Counted from the stretch's first letter, positions 22,937-34,143 are shown. The stretch: 64,000 bases of DNA from Psococerastis gibbosa (GCA_963971405.1 OZ020484.1:19840001-19904000); one strand, 5' to 3'. Made by a program: numbers and translations. The notes: generated by a model from the sequence alone, not told the origin.

Positions 22937-25434
22937 ATGTCAGGAGTTGAAGACGTGATTGTAGATGGGGAAGCTCCCACCACCCCCGAGGGTTGGGGAA
23001 TGGATGGCAAGGGAAAGATGCCAACTGTGGAAGAGATCATGGCATTCATTGACCAAGCTGCGGGGATTTCGGACGAGGAGAAAGCGCAAATCAAGGAGGA
23101 CGTCATCAAGTCTCACAACGATAGGTTAGAGATGTTGGACGGGGCGCAATTTGGGGAGGGGGCAGCTGCCGCAGCCGCCGCCGGGGGCTTATTCGCACCC
23201 AACACTCTACTTTTTGTAGGCCTGCTACTTCTCATTGCTCTCATTCTTGGTGAGTGAAAACTGTTGGTAACTAAATGTAAATATTAGCACATCTGTGTCG
23301 TACCTTGACTTGCTCAGTTACGTGTTAAAGAATAAGGAACGCGTCATGAATTACCAAATTAAGAGGACACGTGTCATACTGTAATACGTTTGCCTGTAGA
23401 TGTGTCAGTGTGATTTTGTTATACGTTGGCGTTTAACCTAGTCTTCAAATGATGCACTGATTTTTGAATGCTACAATAATAGGCATTAATGGTACTGTGT
23501 AGTAAATATTATAATATAGGCTACGTTTTATAATATTAATAAATAACAGTAGCTGAACAATACAAAATAGACAAAAGACGACTTTGTTGAGTACCTATTT
23601 TGTGATATCATGTAGGCCGACAAGTTATACTGTTATTGCACCTCCACGTGTGCAAAAAAAATATATAATTCCTCGATTAGGAAGTATTGTAGGTAGGTAA
23701 TGTAAATTGAGATTAATTAGACTGTTTTTTTTTTTTCATTATGTGTGTTGTCTGCTTAGAATAAGGTGACCATGTATCCCTTTTTCAAAATTTATTTCGA
23801 TTCCATGCAAGTAAAGTAGGAGCAAAATGGCCAATTGGATTTGTGTTTTCGGGGGGGGGGGGCGAAAAATTTATACCAACTTCCTGTACACATATAGGGA
23901 AGGGCAAGAGGGTGGCTTCGAAGAGGTAAAGACCCCAAAACAATATTTATAACTTGTAGCTTAACAATTTCCATCCCGTATTTCATCCCTGATTCTATCT
24001 GTTTTCCAACCAAGAGGGGAAGTTAATGTGCTTCATAAGCTAAAGTGCCAAATTTTGAGGGGATGGGAGAGGTTTTTGAAAAATATGATTTGAGACATTT
24101 CTAGTTACAGAATATCTTCGAGGGCATGTAAAGTAGACGGTCCCTATATGAGAAAACACAAAGTTGGCTTAGAAATAGAACATATCTTTTTTTGCATTTA
24201 TTTAAGGTAGACAAGATAAACATTTAGTAGGGTAGATTTTTGTATTGTTGGAAGTCATCAATTCTTAGCCGATATCAATTTGAAACTGGCCATAAGACCA
24301 TCGTAATAGTTGGAGACTTTTAGTTTAGTAGATATAGTAACTGTTCATTAACCAATTTTGGATTAATGACTTCAATATATTGTATCATTAAGCTTGACAC
24401 GAAAATCTGATAAGATGATTATAACGATAGGCACGATAGCATTATGCTTTGAGAGTTCAATAAACATACAGTATACGTATACCTATTGTTATCTATTGCA
24501 TGTTTGCATTCAGCAAATACAGTTATTTTTTGCCGCATGGCCACGCCAAAAGATAGGCCATAGAATTATCTTGAATCACTATTGAGCCTACAACTTGATA
24601 ACTGAGTTCAAACCCCTAGATAAGACGCTGCTCAAGGGTCACCACCACAACGTCCCTCACTTCTCATAAACGCTTGAAAAATCTTTGGTAAGGTAAGGAA
24701 TACTGGACGGCATCGCCATCTACCAATACATGGTGAAACCGTGTAGAATTTCTTACCGAGACTAAACATAATAGTCTCCATAGTAACTTTGTAAAACTTG
24801 CTGTCACTCATTGTTAAAATTAATAACAGTTTTACGAAATAAAATTAAATTAAATTAAAACATACACAACCGGTTTCGGCTCACGTCATCGTCCTTTTTT
24901 TATATTTTATTACGTAAAACTATACAAAGTTATTAATTTTAACAATGAGTGTCTTACCGAGACGTTTCAAAGCAATGACGGAAAGTGGGAACCCCCCTAA
25001 GTGAGCCACAATACCTAGAAAGTATAAACTTATAAAGGCACCAATTTCCTAAACAAATAAATAATAAATAAACATTAGCTTTTTTTTCTATCACTAAACC
25101 AACCTTGCGGAGTTAGGGCTATAAAACCCTCTCTTACACTTCACTAGAAAAGCCCGGGACCACCTGCTTTACTTACCCTCCGAAGCATGGCCCGAAAACA
25201 TAGCAAGTACGGGACTAGCACCAACAACCTTTCGCGTGAAAGTCGGAGTCCGTACCACTACTCTACATGTCCTGACTGTTTCTGACATGTTTCTTCTGTC
25301 TAAGGTTGTACAATTTATTTTCAGGTTTATTTGTATACAAGATTATTAAAGTGGAAAAGGACAAGGAAAATGCAAAGCTCCTCAAGAAGAAATCGAGGGA
25401 TGAAAGGAGAAAGAATAAGACGAAAAGAAGTTAA
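22937..25434 (+). CDS. small single-pass membrane protein, 140 aa, two coding exons (22937-23249 joined to 25325-25434)
   Basis: The ATG at 22937 has G at -3 (GTGGCCATGT). Exon 1 codes 104 residues plus one base and ends at CTTG|GTGAGT. The next exon follows TTATTTTCAG at 25325 and completes the split Gly codon, then runs to TAA at 25432. Residues 1-75 are acidic and soluble, with a helix-prone stretch (VEEIMAFIDQAAGISDEEKAQI, about 31-52). An Ala/Gly run (76-84) precedes a single strongly hydrophobic segment (about 91-112). The tail (113-140) is very basic (KLLKKKSRDERRKNK). The exact phase match, the hydrophobic segment continuing smoothly across the junction and the poly(A) signal 40 bp after the stop make this a real gene. 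I do not recognise a named family; no signal peptide is seen. The intron is 2075 bp and holds two mobile elements. Confidence 0.85.
23252..24114. other. 5' part of intron 1
   Basis: AT-rich intron sequence with a G run (about 23851-23861). No exon-like frame seen. A worn plus-strand SINE-like piece (GGCATGTAAAGTAGACGGTCC ... GTTGGCTTAGAAATAGAA) follows at about 24120-24200. Confidence 0.5.
24763..24951. mobile_element. foldback element with 12-bp target duplication, copy 2 (189 bp), in the intron
   Basis: The reverse complement of the element at 16764, including the asymmetric tail (here at the left: AATAGTCTCC, CTTTGTAAAACTTGCTGTCAC) and the AACCGGTTTCGGCTCAC core. The second core arm has been deleted and replaced by a T run. 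TCTTACCGAGAC flanks both sides exactly (24751-24762 and 24952-24963). Confidence 0.85.
25078..25280 (-). mobile_element. tRNA-derived SINE, full-length copy in the intron
   Basis: Minus-strand copy ending 45 bp before the exon 2 acceptor. It shows GGACTCCGACTTTCACGCGAAAGG, a decayed B box (GGTTGTTGGTGCTAGTCCC), the GGCCATGCTTCGGAGGG body, the AAGCAGGTGGTCC segment and the TTTAGTGATAGAAAAAAAAGC tail. Confidence 0.8.
25325..25434 (+). CDS. exon 2 of the 140-aa membrane-protein gene
   Basis: Begins after a T-rich acceptor (CAATTTATTTTCAG). It codes the last third of the membrane segment (LFVYKII) and the basic cytosolic-type tail, too short to be seen as an ORF on its own. It is reported here because the gene cannot be understood without it. 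Confidence 0.85.
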
Positions 25435-25472
25435 TGAGAACTAACTTGAATAAGGCTGTGATGTTCATGTAA

Positions 25473-25478
25473 AATAAA
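25473..25478 (+). promoter_or_regulatory. poly(A) signal of the membrane-protein gene
   Basis: AATAAA 39 bases after the stop codon at 25434, followed by a T-rich stretch. Confidence 0.65.
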
Positions 25479-25593
25479 ATGTAAATTTTCATAAATTATC
25501 AATCGTGATACTCTTTCTAGGCTTATTATTTGTAATTCTGTGTTGCATAAATCAACACAGGCAAAGGTTAATGCAAAGAGCCATAAAGAAAGC

Positions 25594-25702
25594 GCTTGTT
25601 GAAAGGGCTTGTTGAAAGGGCTTGTTGAAAGGGCTTGTTGAAAGGGCTTGTTGAAAGGGCTTGTTGAAATGGCTTGTTGAAAGGGCTTGTTGAAAGGGCT
25701 TA
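25594..25702. repeat. 13-bp minisatellite, about 8.4 copies
   Basis: Unit GCTTGTTGAAAGG repeated head to tail with one base change (GAAATGG) in the sixth unit. It starts about 115 bp beyond the poly(A) signal of the membrane-protein gene. Because 13 is not a multiple of 3, the minus-strand ORF across it repeats with a 39-base period and is not a gene. Confidence 0.92.
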
Positions 25703-26019
25703 TTTTCCAGTGGTGCCTCGGATAGGGGTTCGGATACAGCCATGTCCAGATTTTTATAAATCCCCTAATTTCGGTTATGACGAGGAGGGGCCTCTTTTAC
25801 CCTCCAACCTAAGTTAGTTTAATGTCAGTATTATATACCATATAATGCTGCAATATATTTGATGATATGGTCAGCAACATGCCCGGTAGCCGAGTTTTTC
25901 CCTACCGGCGAAGGTGAGGTGCCCGGCGATAATGTTCTCCTTTTACGTCGAGTCTCGGACCTCGAATTTCTGTTTTATAGCCCTGTTCTCTACCAACTTT
26001 AAAAAAAAAAAAAACTTTT
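25703..26019. other. no gene recognised
   Basis: Anonymous sequence; GGTAGCCGAGTTTTTCCCTAC and its surroundings suggest a worn repeat, and a similar phrase (GGGTTTTTCCATACGGGTGAAGGTAAGG) occurs near 62863. Confidence 0.3.
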
Positions 26020-26560
26020 CGCATACAAACAATTCAATGAATGTATCGGAATAACCTCTTAGGTGCCCATTCCATTGACCGGCTAGGGCTATTTCCAACA
26101 ACGGTAACGTGGTAGCAGACATTCAAGACTTAGGTGGCGTTTCCACCGACCTCGCATTGCAGAATTGACGGAAATGTTTATTTTCCTCTATGCAATAGTT
26201 AAAATTGATCAATGATCATACAGTAAAATCACAAACAAACAAAACTAAAATTAAAAAATGGCGTCATGGGATGTGTTAAGTACAAACATTTTAATAGATT
26301 TCTATAAAAAGAAAAATTCTAATTTCCGTCAATGTCATTTGCATTCTGCAATGCGAGATCGGTGGAAACGCCACCTAAGTCTTGAATGTCTGCTACCACG
26401 TCACCGTTGTTGGAAATAGCCCTAGCCGGTCAATGGAATGGGCGCCTTATATTAAGACGCCTCTGTAGGTAATACCTGTGTTGAGTTACGAGTACGACAG
26501 GTCACCGATCGCATGATGTGTAGAGGCTCGCACAAGTGCGATGAAGCTACCACTAAACCT
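26020..26560 (-). repeat. dispersed repeat family Y, copy interrupted by a MITE
   Basis: Both flanks of the MITE at 26062-26446 belong to one family Y copy on the minus strand: ATACAAACAATTCAATGAATG at the left and TCTGTAGGTAATACCTGTG ... GTGTAGAGGCTCGCACAAG at the right. The two halves meet at the place where the intact copy reads GAGGCGACTGAAGAGG. Confidence 0.7.
26062..26446. mobile_element. composite nested MITE, copy 1 (385 bp)
   Basis: Outer ends GGTGCCCATTCCATTGACCG and complement, with TTA on both sides. The outer arms run inward to GGTAGCAGACATTCAAGAC, then a second pair of inverted ends begins (GGTGGCGTTTCCACCGACC ... complement) around a core with TTGATCAATGATCA. The whole is therefore an inner palindromic element sitting at the centre of an outer palindromic element. 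Copies at 55498 and 59763 have the same order. Confidence 0.8.
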
Positions 26561-27404
26561 TTACGGTATTTAAAAAAAAATGGCATTCCTATTTAAAACA
26601 ATGAACTTATTGATCGGTTCCTAAATGGTCCTACAGTATTTAAAGACTTAACCTAATAATTTTGCTACTGTAAACAGCATAATTATAAATGGCATTACGT
26701 TATGCCCTAATTAGCGTTATCCTTGTAAATTACGTGGCGCCCTAAAACTCTCTCCCCCCTCCATAGGTTAATAAATATAAACATGATCCGAACCGGTAGC
26801 GTGACTAAAGGCTTTTCCTTTACAACTGCTATCGATACACATTACGAAAATAAGGGGGTCACTTTCTGTTTACAAATCGTCCAGAAATGGCTCCCGGACA
26901 TGCCTTAGGACATCAGTTCGTAATGTCCTCTTCAATTCTTCAATGAAACGATTCCACGATATCGTCTACGAAACTTTCACATATATGCTCCCATTTACTC
27001 GTATACAGTATTAATTTTCTTAATGTGTATGAAAACTCAAGGCGGATATTGGCGACTGATCAGCTCGGAAAGCGATTGCTAATGACAGGGGCAATCCAGA
27101 ATCCAGCCCTAGATTGCATCTGTATCTAACCAGTGGACTATTTAAATAGACTTTTAATAGTAAAACATACAACGTACAAGGCTCAAGCTGAGTACATTTT
27201 TTTTCATACTTTCGGCTTCAGCAACTTCCCCATAATAAATGTTTAACGAAAACTATCCCTTTCCGTAAAATAAATATAATGTAAATATATCCTGTTTATA
27301 ATAGCCAAGTAATAGCTAATAATAAGGGCTAGCCTTTATCGCTGAATCAACCGAAAATTGACTGTATCAACCAAGTTTATGGTTATTATTAGCTCACGAG
27401 TCTT
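26561..27404. other. no gene recognised
   Basis: AT-rich; no ORF above about 60 codons and no shared repeat identified. Confidence 0.35.
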
Positions 27405-27540
27405 TACACACCATGCAATCGGAGACCTGTTGTAACTGAACACGGGCACTACCTACAGAGGATGCATTCATTACATTGGTTGAATGCAATTTTAAAGAAC
27501 CGGTCCGAGTTTACTCGAACATGCTTTCCAATTTATCAAT
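27405..27540 (+). repeat. dispersed repeat family Y, partial copy
   Basis: GAGTCTTTACACACCATGCAATCGGAGACCTG, ACAGAGGATGCATTCATTAC and GGTTGAATGCAATTTTAAAG match the middle and end of the copy at 13764, with the GACTGAAGAGGTCAATCG part deleted. A similar short stretch (GTCTCTACACACCATGTGATCGGAGA) is at 38961-38986. Confidence 0.55.
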
Positions 27541-27814
27541 TAGCAGGGAGAGAAAATGAATAATTTCATGGTAAATAATTTTCCTACGGTTAAATTTCGG
27601 ATATCTCGGGGGGGGGGGGGGGGTCCACCTGACGTCACTGGAGGTGAGGTAACCTCAATATATTTAAAACACATTACAACACAGTAATAATGGCAGGGCA
27701 GGCAATGCATTTCAGCGTGAAGTTTCTATCATTTTAAAAAAAAAAAATTTGCGCAAAAGCAAATAGGTTTTTGGGAAAGCCAACTATCCGGTTTCGTTAC
27801 TCAACTTAACACCT
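27541..27814. other. spacer with a G run
   Basis: A run of about 17 G at 27607-27623, then GTCCACCTGACGTCACTGGAGG. Otherwise featureless. Confidence 0.4.
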
Positions 27815-28300
27815 AAAACATGCCTGAAGGTAGAAATCATCGATAGAAAAGTTCCGCAGAAATATTATTTTTTAGTCATTTTTCATTATTTTTAATTAAT
27901 TAAGTTAATTTTATTTCTTTACCCCCAGAAGCAAACTATCAAGGGGTAAGTGACCCCCCGCATTTTATCAACATTAAAAACGACTAGAATATATGTGAAT
28001 TTAAAAGAAACCGTTGGAGCCGTTTTTGAGAAATAATTTTTTTTTTACGTTTTTTTGGAGTTTTTTGAGAATGAACCCCCCCCCTAATTGAGTTAGCCCC
28101 AAATAAAAAAAATGGTCCCGAGGTATGATTTTTGTAAACCTACATGCCAAATTTCATCAAAATTGACCGAGTAGTTTGCCCGGAAATCGATGCACAGACA
28201 GACAGTTCGATAAAACCACTTTTTTGGGTTCCTGGGACCTGAAAACGTGTAAATCCGTTGAAATCTCGGAATCGAAAATTTCGACCATCACAAAGCTTTC
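27815..28300 (+). repeat. dispersed repeat family X, copy 2
   Basis: Same order of landmarks as at 20190: CATCGATAGAAAAGTTCC, ACTATCAAGGGGTAAG, GTTGGAGCCGTTTTTGAGAAA, GGTCCCGAGGTATGATTTTTG, AAATTTCATCAAAATTGACC, CAGACAGACAG, CGTGTAAATCCGTTG, TTTCGACCATCACAAAGC. It is longer than copy 1 because of an extra C-rich segment (about 27945-27965) and a second one near 28075. Confidence 0.8.
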
Positions 28301-29968
28301 CTTATACTACGTATAAATTGGAAAGCAAAAATCAAGTATCTATAGGTACTATAGTAGTAAAGTAAATCCTGTAAGTAAATAATTATGTGTTTGTGTATGT
28401 GTAAGTTCTGGTGTTTATTATTCGAAGCATAGTGGCGGATATAAGTAAAATATAAGACGAAATTAAATAATGGAAGTTGAAATGCATAACTTGCCAGATT
28501 TAATAGATGTTTCGGTGAACAGTGAGCGATAAGCTTTTTACACAAGTGGGGGTGTCTGATTTTTCTCTATTGTGTGTCGGCCAGAAGATGGGATATCTAA
28601 TTTGTGATTTTCTGAGAAAAATACGTTTCCAAACATTGAAAATAAAATCGAGTCACCAATGACATTGTCATAACGTAGAGTGGGGAGGGGGAGATAGCGC
28701 TCCCCATTCCCACCCTCTCAATGCAGCGAGAAACGCACCCTCTCCCAGTGGTTGATGTCGTTGGCAGTCAGATCACGTGACTGCTTTGTTTGTGGATTAG
28801 CATTAGAGAGAAGGGAAATCGCGACGTGCTGGCCAAATCAATTCAAAACAAATCTGATACCGCATTCGATACATTAGCGGTTTCCTCTCCATGTCTACAA
28901 GAGTTCGGATTGACTGCTGACTAGCGCAGAGACAGCGTGTGTTCCCATAATCAGATAGAAATGATGCAACCGTGTCTCCAAACGTGTCTGCTGGTGCGCG
29001 CTCAGGGATTTAGACTTTAAAGATGAAAAACATTAAATCTGTGCGGTTTTTTGTTAGAATTTTTAAATTAATTACTAAAAGTACTGGTTGTAGAGGGAGT
29101 AGAGATATCTATCAAAGCTAGAATCAGATGGATTCTTGTTGTAGGCCAGAAGCTTTATTTATTTATTTATTTTTTTGCTGCAGCCCTATAATGGCGATTT
29201 GGCATTAACATAACACAGGGGTTTATTCAATTGTTTTAATGAAATGAAAGCAGAATGCGAGGGAAATTCAAATTGATAAATTAATTCTTGGCTCTATTTT
29301 TGGTGAGCTTTCAATTTTTTTCTCCCTTAGATCTAGACACATTAATAAAAATTCTTATTATATTTCAAAACTCTGCCTCTAAATTTTAATGTTGAATGTA
29401 TTCCCTTCAATTATAAAACAACGGAACCATTCTCTTGTAGTCTTGTATATTCCAATAATTTATTAATTTGAATTTCCCGCGTATATTTTAACACAGTCAC
29501 ATGACAACTTACTAATGCGGTATTAAAAAATTAACCCCGGTACTATATGAACCCCTGTATTACATTTATCCCGAATCGCCGTATTAGGGCTGCAGGTCTT
29601 TAAAAATTTGGAAATCTCTGCCATACATTTTTGGACCCGGACAGTATCTCATTCGTCTAAACATAGGATACTTGTGGTGGCGGGCTAGCTGGACAAGCTA
29701 TGTATTTATAGAGTTTAAAAATTAAAAAGTCATTTGTAATAGAACTTCTGACCATGCAAAATGGTGGTGAATGGAGGTTTTTGAGCGCAATCTGCAGTGA
29801 ATTATTTAATAAAGAGCAGATTGTGCAACATGCATCAGCGACTATAGACAGCAACTTGTTGATTATACCCTCAATTTCCATTTTGTGGGGCATACACAAC
29901 GTATCAAGTCAATTCAATTCAAGTGGACCGTGAACCTCATTCTAGGTCCCTGCGAGGTTTATTTAAAT
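28301..29968. other. no gene recognised; one GC-richer stretch
   Basis: The part 28675-28990 is more GC-rich than its surroundings and holds a GCAGTCA...TGACTGC inverted repeat around CACGTG (28764-28784). No exon structure found. ORFs 28288-28545 and 29657-29899 (both minus) show no family features. Confidence 0.35.
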
Positions 29969-30010
29969 CAGGGGTTCCCAAACAGTGGTCAACAGGCACA
30001 TATCAGGGTC
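29969..30010 (+). mobile_element. solitary hAT terminal fragment
   Basis: CAGGGGTTCCCAAACAGTGG is a typical terminal inverted repeat of hAT/Charlie-like MITEs. No matching right end with an 8-bp duplication was found; the one at 36931 has different flanks. Confidence 0.5.
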
Positions 30011-30762
30011 CTTCAATTCCTGCTACTTTAAGGGTGGCTGTCAGGATGTTATGATCGAAACCTTTAACAAAGTCATTAGACACAACATCCACTTGATTAT
30101 TGCAATCTAGATAGTTAGCAAGATCGTGTTCAAAATCAAGTAAATTAGTTAAAGTTGTTCTGCAAGTAGTGAGGTAAAACCTAAAGGGGAGAGTGCTACC
30201 CTCTCATGAATGGAGGAATACAGGAATAACTTTTATTAATAGATAGCAGGTCTATTTCCATTCTATCAGAATTCGTAAACAATATACTGTACGTTAGTAC
30301 GTATATGCTCATGGTTTGACTCTGTATGACCTTTACATCTAGGTTTCCAACAGATCATATTTTTTCCACAATTACTTAAAGAAAGGGGCCATGGATGGTA
30401 TATGGTGATTCATATTTTAATCACCCACTGCAACTACTGTTAACCTTTAACAAAAAGATCAAATTCCAAGCAGGGTGCATTATTAAAAAGTGTCACTGCC
30501 TTGCGTGCTATGTTAATAAACATAAAAGGAAATTAAAATAGGCAGGTAGGTAGTCAGATAATTGCTCAATGGTCTTGGAAACTAAAACTCACATCTCTAT
30601 AATTTTCCAACCAACCTTGGTCATTTTAATTTTCCGAACCCGTGAAAGTAAATGGCTAATGATAGCCAAAGCCGGAAAACAAGTGAAAGATGGAAAGAAT
30701 AGAAAGTTATTATAGTTTTTCAGTCTTTGGTACTGCCCTTTCTATTTTAATGGCTCCTGAGC
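30011..30762. other. no gene recognised
   Basis: Anonymous AT-rich sequence without shared repeat. Confidence 0.3.
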
Positions 30763-31035
30763 ATGAGGGACGTATTTTGTAACATGCCACCAAGTTCGAA
30801 CCCTCGTGCATCGGTCATTATGGACCGGGGGTGCACACGCACGCCACGACGTACAATGTTATTACGGAGGGGCCACCCATTCGTCACCCCGCAAATGGAA
30901 ATAAACAGGGGGCTACACTTTTTGGTTGATAACATCTTAATGCCGCAGCTCGACACGTGCCGTCGCCACTTTCGCCCAACACGTGTGCTTTATCCAAAAT
31001 TTACCGCCGCCGCAAACAAGTGGCTTCTAATATAG
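30763..31035 (+). other. GC-rich open frame of 90 codons, unrecognised
   Basis: An ATG-started frame with several His, Arg and Pro residues lies in an island of higher GC content than either flank. The minus strand is open over most of the same stretch (30747-30956), so strand is uncertain. I see no motif, no signal peptide, no membrane segment and no clear splice site. It may be a fragment of a transposon gene, or chance openness of GC-rich DNA. Confidence 0.25.
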
Positions 31036-32283
31036 TTTTGCTATTCCCCGTTCGACTTTTCAATGGAATTATTAGGGACACTCATGATATGTAAGTTAAA
31101 CCATGGAAATGTAGTGTTTCGGAATTGAATGTGGAATGTTTTAAGTGAAATCTAAAAATTTAATTTAATACTGAAAATTGGAGACAAATTACATTCCTTA
31201 CCCATGAGGTTTGCTAGCTGGTCAATTTTTTACTCCTTTTCATTTCAAATTTACCAACAAAATATGCAAACAACTTTAGCAATAAAATAGGCCACTTTTT
31301 CAGAGAGTTTTTCATCTATAGTGTAGAAACGTGCGATACGGTACTCTATTAGCAGTGGGTCTACTAACGATTATTTTTAATCTTAACCGGGGAATTAAAA
31401 TTTAAACAAGATAATTTTACAATGGATGGTGCTATTCCAAATTGTTTTGTTCACATTTTTAACCCCAGGAGTATGTAAATACTAAACGGCATAGTATACC
31501 CGCAGTAAGAAATAATGCGTCGAAATGTCACTGCCTTTCACTATGGTATCGTACGGTACCTATCTACATTTTTTCTTTATTTTCTAGTTGAAAACCAGAT
31601 ATTCCCGAACCAAAGCTTCATATCTTGCACATCTCACAACTAAACTAGGCAAGACGAGCTTGAATCGAAAATTCCCCAAAAAAGAGAGGGGGAATTTTAT
31701 TTAGAGGTATTTACTATATCGAAATGGGTACACGTATCTCTGAGATATCTAGAGGCAAGTTTCCTCCGATTTTTCCGAAAGCCTTTTATTTTGATTGGAG
31801 AGATCATATAGTTGTACTTTTGAGAGACGTGTTTCAGCTTCAATTTTGGACGCCTTATTTGTTGACTGAAGAAATTATATAATACCTACGTGTATGAATC
31901 GGAAAAATGTGAATACAGTATGCTCACGGGTTAAAACGTATTTTCCTAACGATTTTCCCGTACACGGTATATTTGAGAAATGAAGCAAACACCGCTTAGG
32001 TATTGCCTACTGAGAAAAACAAGCATGCAGGCATATTATTTACTTTTTATTTCGTTTGAGAATACCTACATTGAAAATGAAATGAAGTGAAAAAAGGCTT
32101 ACTTCCCTTTTCCCTATCCCATTTTGCACGATTACTTCTACAGTCTATTTAGAATTAACTTAAAATTAATCGTAAATTAAGACAGATTGATTTGTCAATG
32201 ATCATTATCATTAATATCACTAAGAAAAAACGTGGCTTACCACAAGGCATTCGGTGTCGTCCGAAATGGCAAGCAATTTTTTT
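31036..32283. other. no gene; includes a small repeat shared with 45588-45680
   Basis: The segment 31405-31500 (ACAATGGATGGTGCTATTCC ... CTAAACGGCATAGTA) is the reverse complement, with mismatches, of 45588-45680 inside family X. Nothing else recognised. Confidence 0.5.
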
Positions 32284-32493
32284 CTTATTTCAAGAACATG
32301 AAGTCGATTTCAAAGAAGTGTCTTAGGATAAGATTTTAATATCAATTCTTGCCGCAAGCCATCTTACCGATTTTTGGCTAAATTTAGGCTTATTTCAAGA
32401 ACGGTTAACTGATTTTATAGAAATGTCTTAGGATAAGACTTTAATAGCAATTCTTTTCGCAATACATCTTACCGATTTTTGGCTTATTAATAA
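32284..32493. repeat. tandem duplication, 105-bp unit, two copies
   Basis: CTTATTTCAAGAAC ... GTCTTAGGATAAGA ... CATCTTACCGATTTTTGGC (32284-32388) is repeated from 32389 with some 15-20 % mismatches. Confidence 0.85.
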
Positions 32494-33715
32494 GTATAGT
32501 ATTATTAAGTGGTTATTCACATTAATTTGGGAAAAATTAGTTTTGGAGATTGTAGCCTATGTTCTTTTTTTTTAATTTATTTATTATACGATGGAGAAAA
32601 ATACAATTGCTAAAGTTCAAAACTGGGAAGTTTGTCTTAACACGTGGTCATCACTCACGAAAAATTAAGACTAACTAATATTACTATTTAACTCAAAAAA
32701 AAATACATAAAATATGTATATATATATAAATATAATATAATATTATATATCAATATAATAATACGTTTCTTGAATAAAAATCCCTTTCGGCTCTGGCCGA
32801 TCAGGTGTAGGGAGATTCCAGACCCCGCTTTTCCTCTATGCTAGTCTACGATATGTATATGTATGTAATAAAAAATAAAAAAATAAAAAATAATTAATTC
32901 ATTTTCTGGCCACAACATCAATACACAAAACACGCTTGTGCTCCCAAATTCGAACCACAATGACGACTATGAACTTTTACTTAAAGTATCACATTATTTT
33001 CCCTTTGACTGGACGCCATCTTAAAATCCATTTTTAAAAGTGTTGATTACCATTATCGTCGATAATAATACGGGCTTTCAGTCAGATTGTATTTCATTTC
33101 TCTGCGACCAATATTAACTGAGATATGAATTATTTAAGGCTTTCATCGGCCGCCATCATGGATCACGCTGTTTAAGACATTTGTATGATCAATTTTTGTA
33201 CCAAGTTTCATTAAAATCAGATAACATATTTTACGGAGTGTGTCCTAAAATCAATATACATAACATACATACAGTACATACATACTTTATATATACATAC
33301 GAGTATATATATATATAATTTAGAACGGGGGGTGGTTTCAGATTCAGGGGGTCATGAAATGGAAAGTTGCGAAGAAATTTTCCGGAAGCAAACATTGGTC
33401 GCCGTCTCAATAGGTAGATGAATCTCCCTAAAAAAATTATGTGATATCTTTTTGAAACAGGGTGGGGTAAAAGCGCAACCCTCTTGCATCGTAGTTAACA
33501 ACCCTTACGTTAGGGGTAGTAGTTTCGCGTGTTGTGTGACCATAATATCCCGAGAGTGCCATCCGGAAATGATATGGGAAACTCGGAGCAGTTTCCCTTG
33601 TACGGGCATTACTTACATTTCCGTTTCACCTCCAATCGGCCTGCCCAGATTGAGGCGTTCAAAGAGAATGAATGAGTTTGCTGTCGTGCGGGCAATAAAA
33701 AGTTATAGAGGCACT
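32494..33715. other. no gene recognised; TA-rich microsatellite
   Basis: A TA/TAA-rich tract spans about 32710-32762. The stretch 33180-33310 (AAGTTTCATTAAAATCAGAT, then ACATACATACAGTACATACATAC) looks like a worn retroposon end with a tetranucleotide tail. Confidence 0.4.
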
Positions 33716-34045
33716 GTCTGTTTTCATATGGCTTTGTGGTCGGTGGGACAAGCTTAAGTCGAAACAACAAGGTATATATCCCAAATTGGTAGTGTATTAG
33801 ACTCACCCGAAAGGTTGCCGGTTCGAGTCCCACACTAGCTCAATTATCTGGCCACGCTTTTGAAAGCATATAAGTTAGATGTCTGTTTTCATATGGCTTT
33901 GTGATCGATGGGACAAACTTAAGTCGAAACAACAAGGTGATTTCATATCTCACAATTGGTAGAGTATTAGACTCACCCGAAAGGTTGTCGGTTCGAGTCC
34001 CACACTAGCTCAATTATCTGGCCACACTTCAGAGAGCATGTAAAT
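33716..34045 (+). repeat. 165-bp tandem duplication covering a SINE head
   Basis: GTCTGTTTTCATATGGCTTTGTG...AAGTCGAAACAACAAGGT and the SINE head with B box GGTTCGAGTCC (33820-33830) are repeated from 33881 (second B box 33990-34000). The break points fall inside the SINE body, so only the second unit continues into a complete SINE. Confidence 0.85.
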
Positions 34046-34143
34046 CAGATGGTCCCGAGTCGTCGTAGTTGAGTGTACATGAGAGGGCTTTATAGCCCTA
34101 TCTCCACTAGGTTGACTTAGTAAAACAACAAAAAGCCTTAAGT
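33938..34143 (+). mobile_element. tRNA-derived SINE, best preserved head
   Basis: Starts near TCACAATTGGTAGAGTATTAGACTCACCCG, where the TGGTAGAGTATTAGACT part reads like the D arm and A box of a tRNA and GGTTCGAGTCCCAC like its T arm. The body (GGCCACACTTCAGAGAGC, GGTCCCGAGTCG, GAGGGCTTTATAGCCC) and the TTGACTTAGTAAAACAACAAAAAGCC end follow. Confidence 0.85.

Noticed and set aside
25552-25743. Minus-strand ORF with NKPFQQALSTS-type repeats
   Set aside because: It is the 13-bp minisatellite read with a 39-base period.
7158-34000. tRNA genes suggested by GGTTCGAGTCC boxes
   Set aside because: Each occurs within a longer dispersed body with a TTTA-rich tail, and no acceptor stem closes around them. 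They are SINE heads, not tRNA genes.
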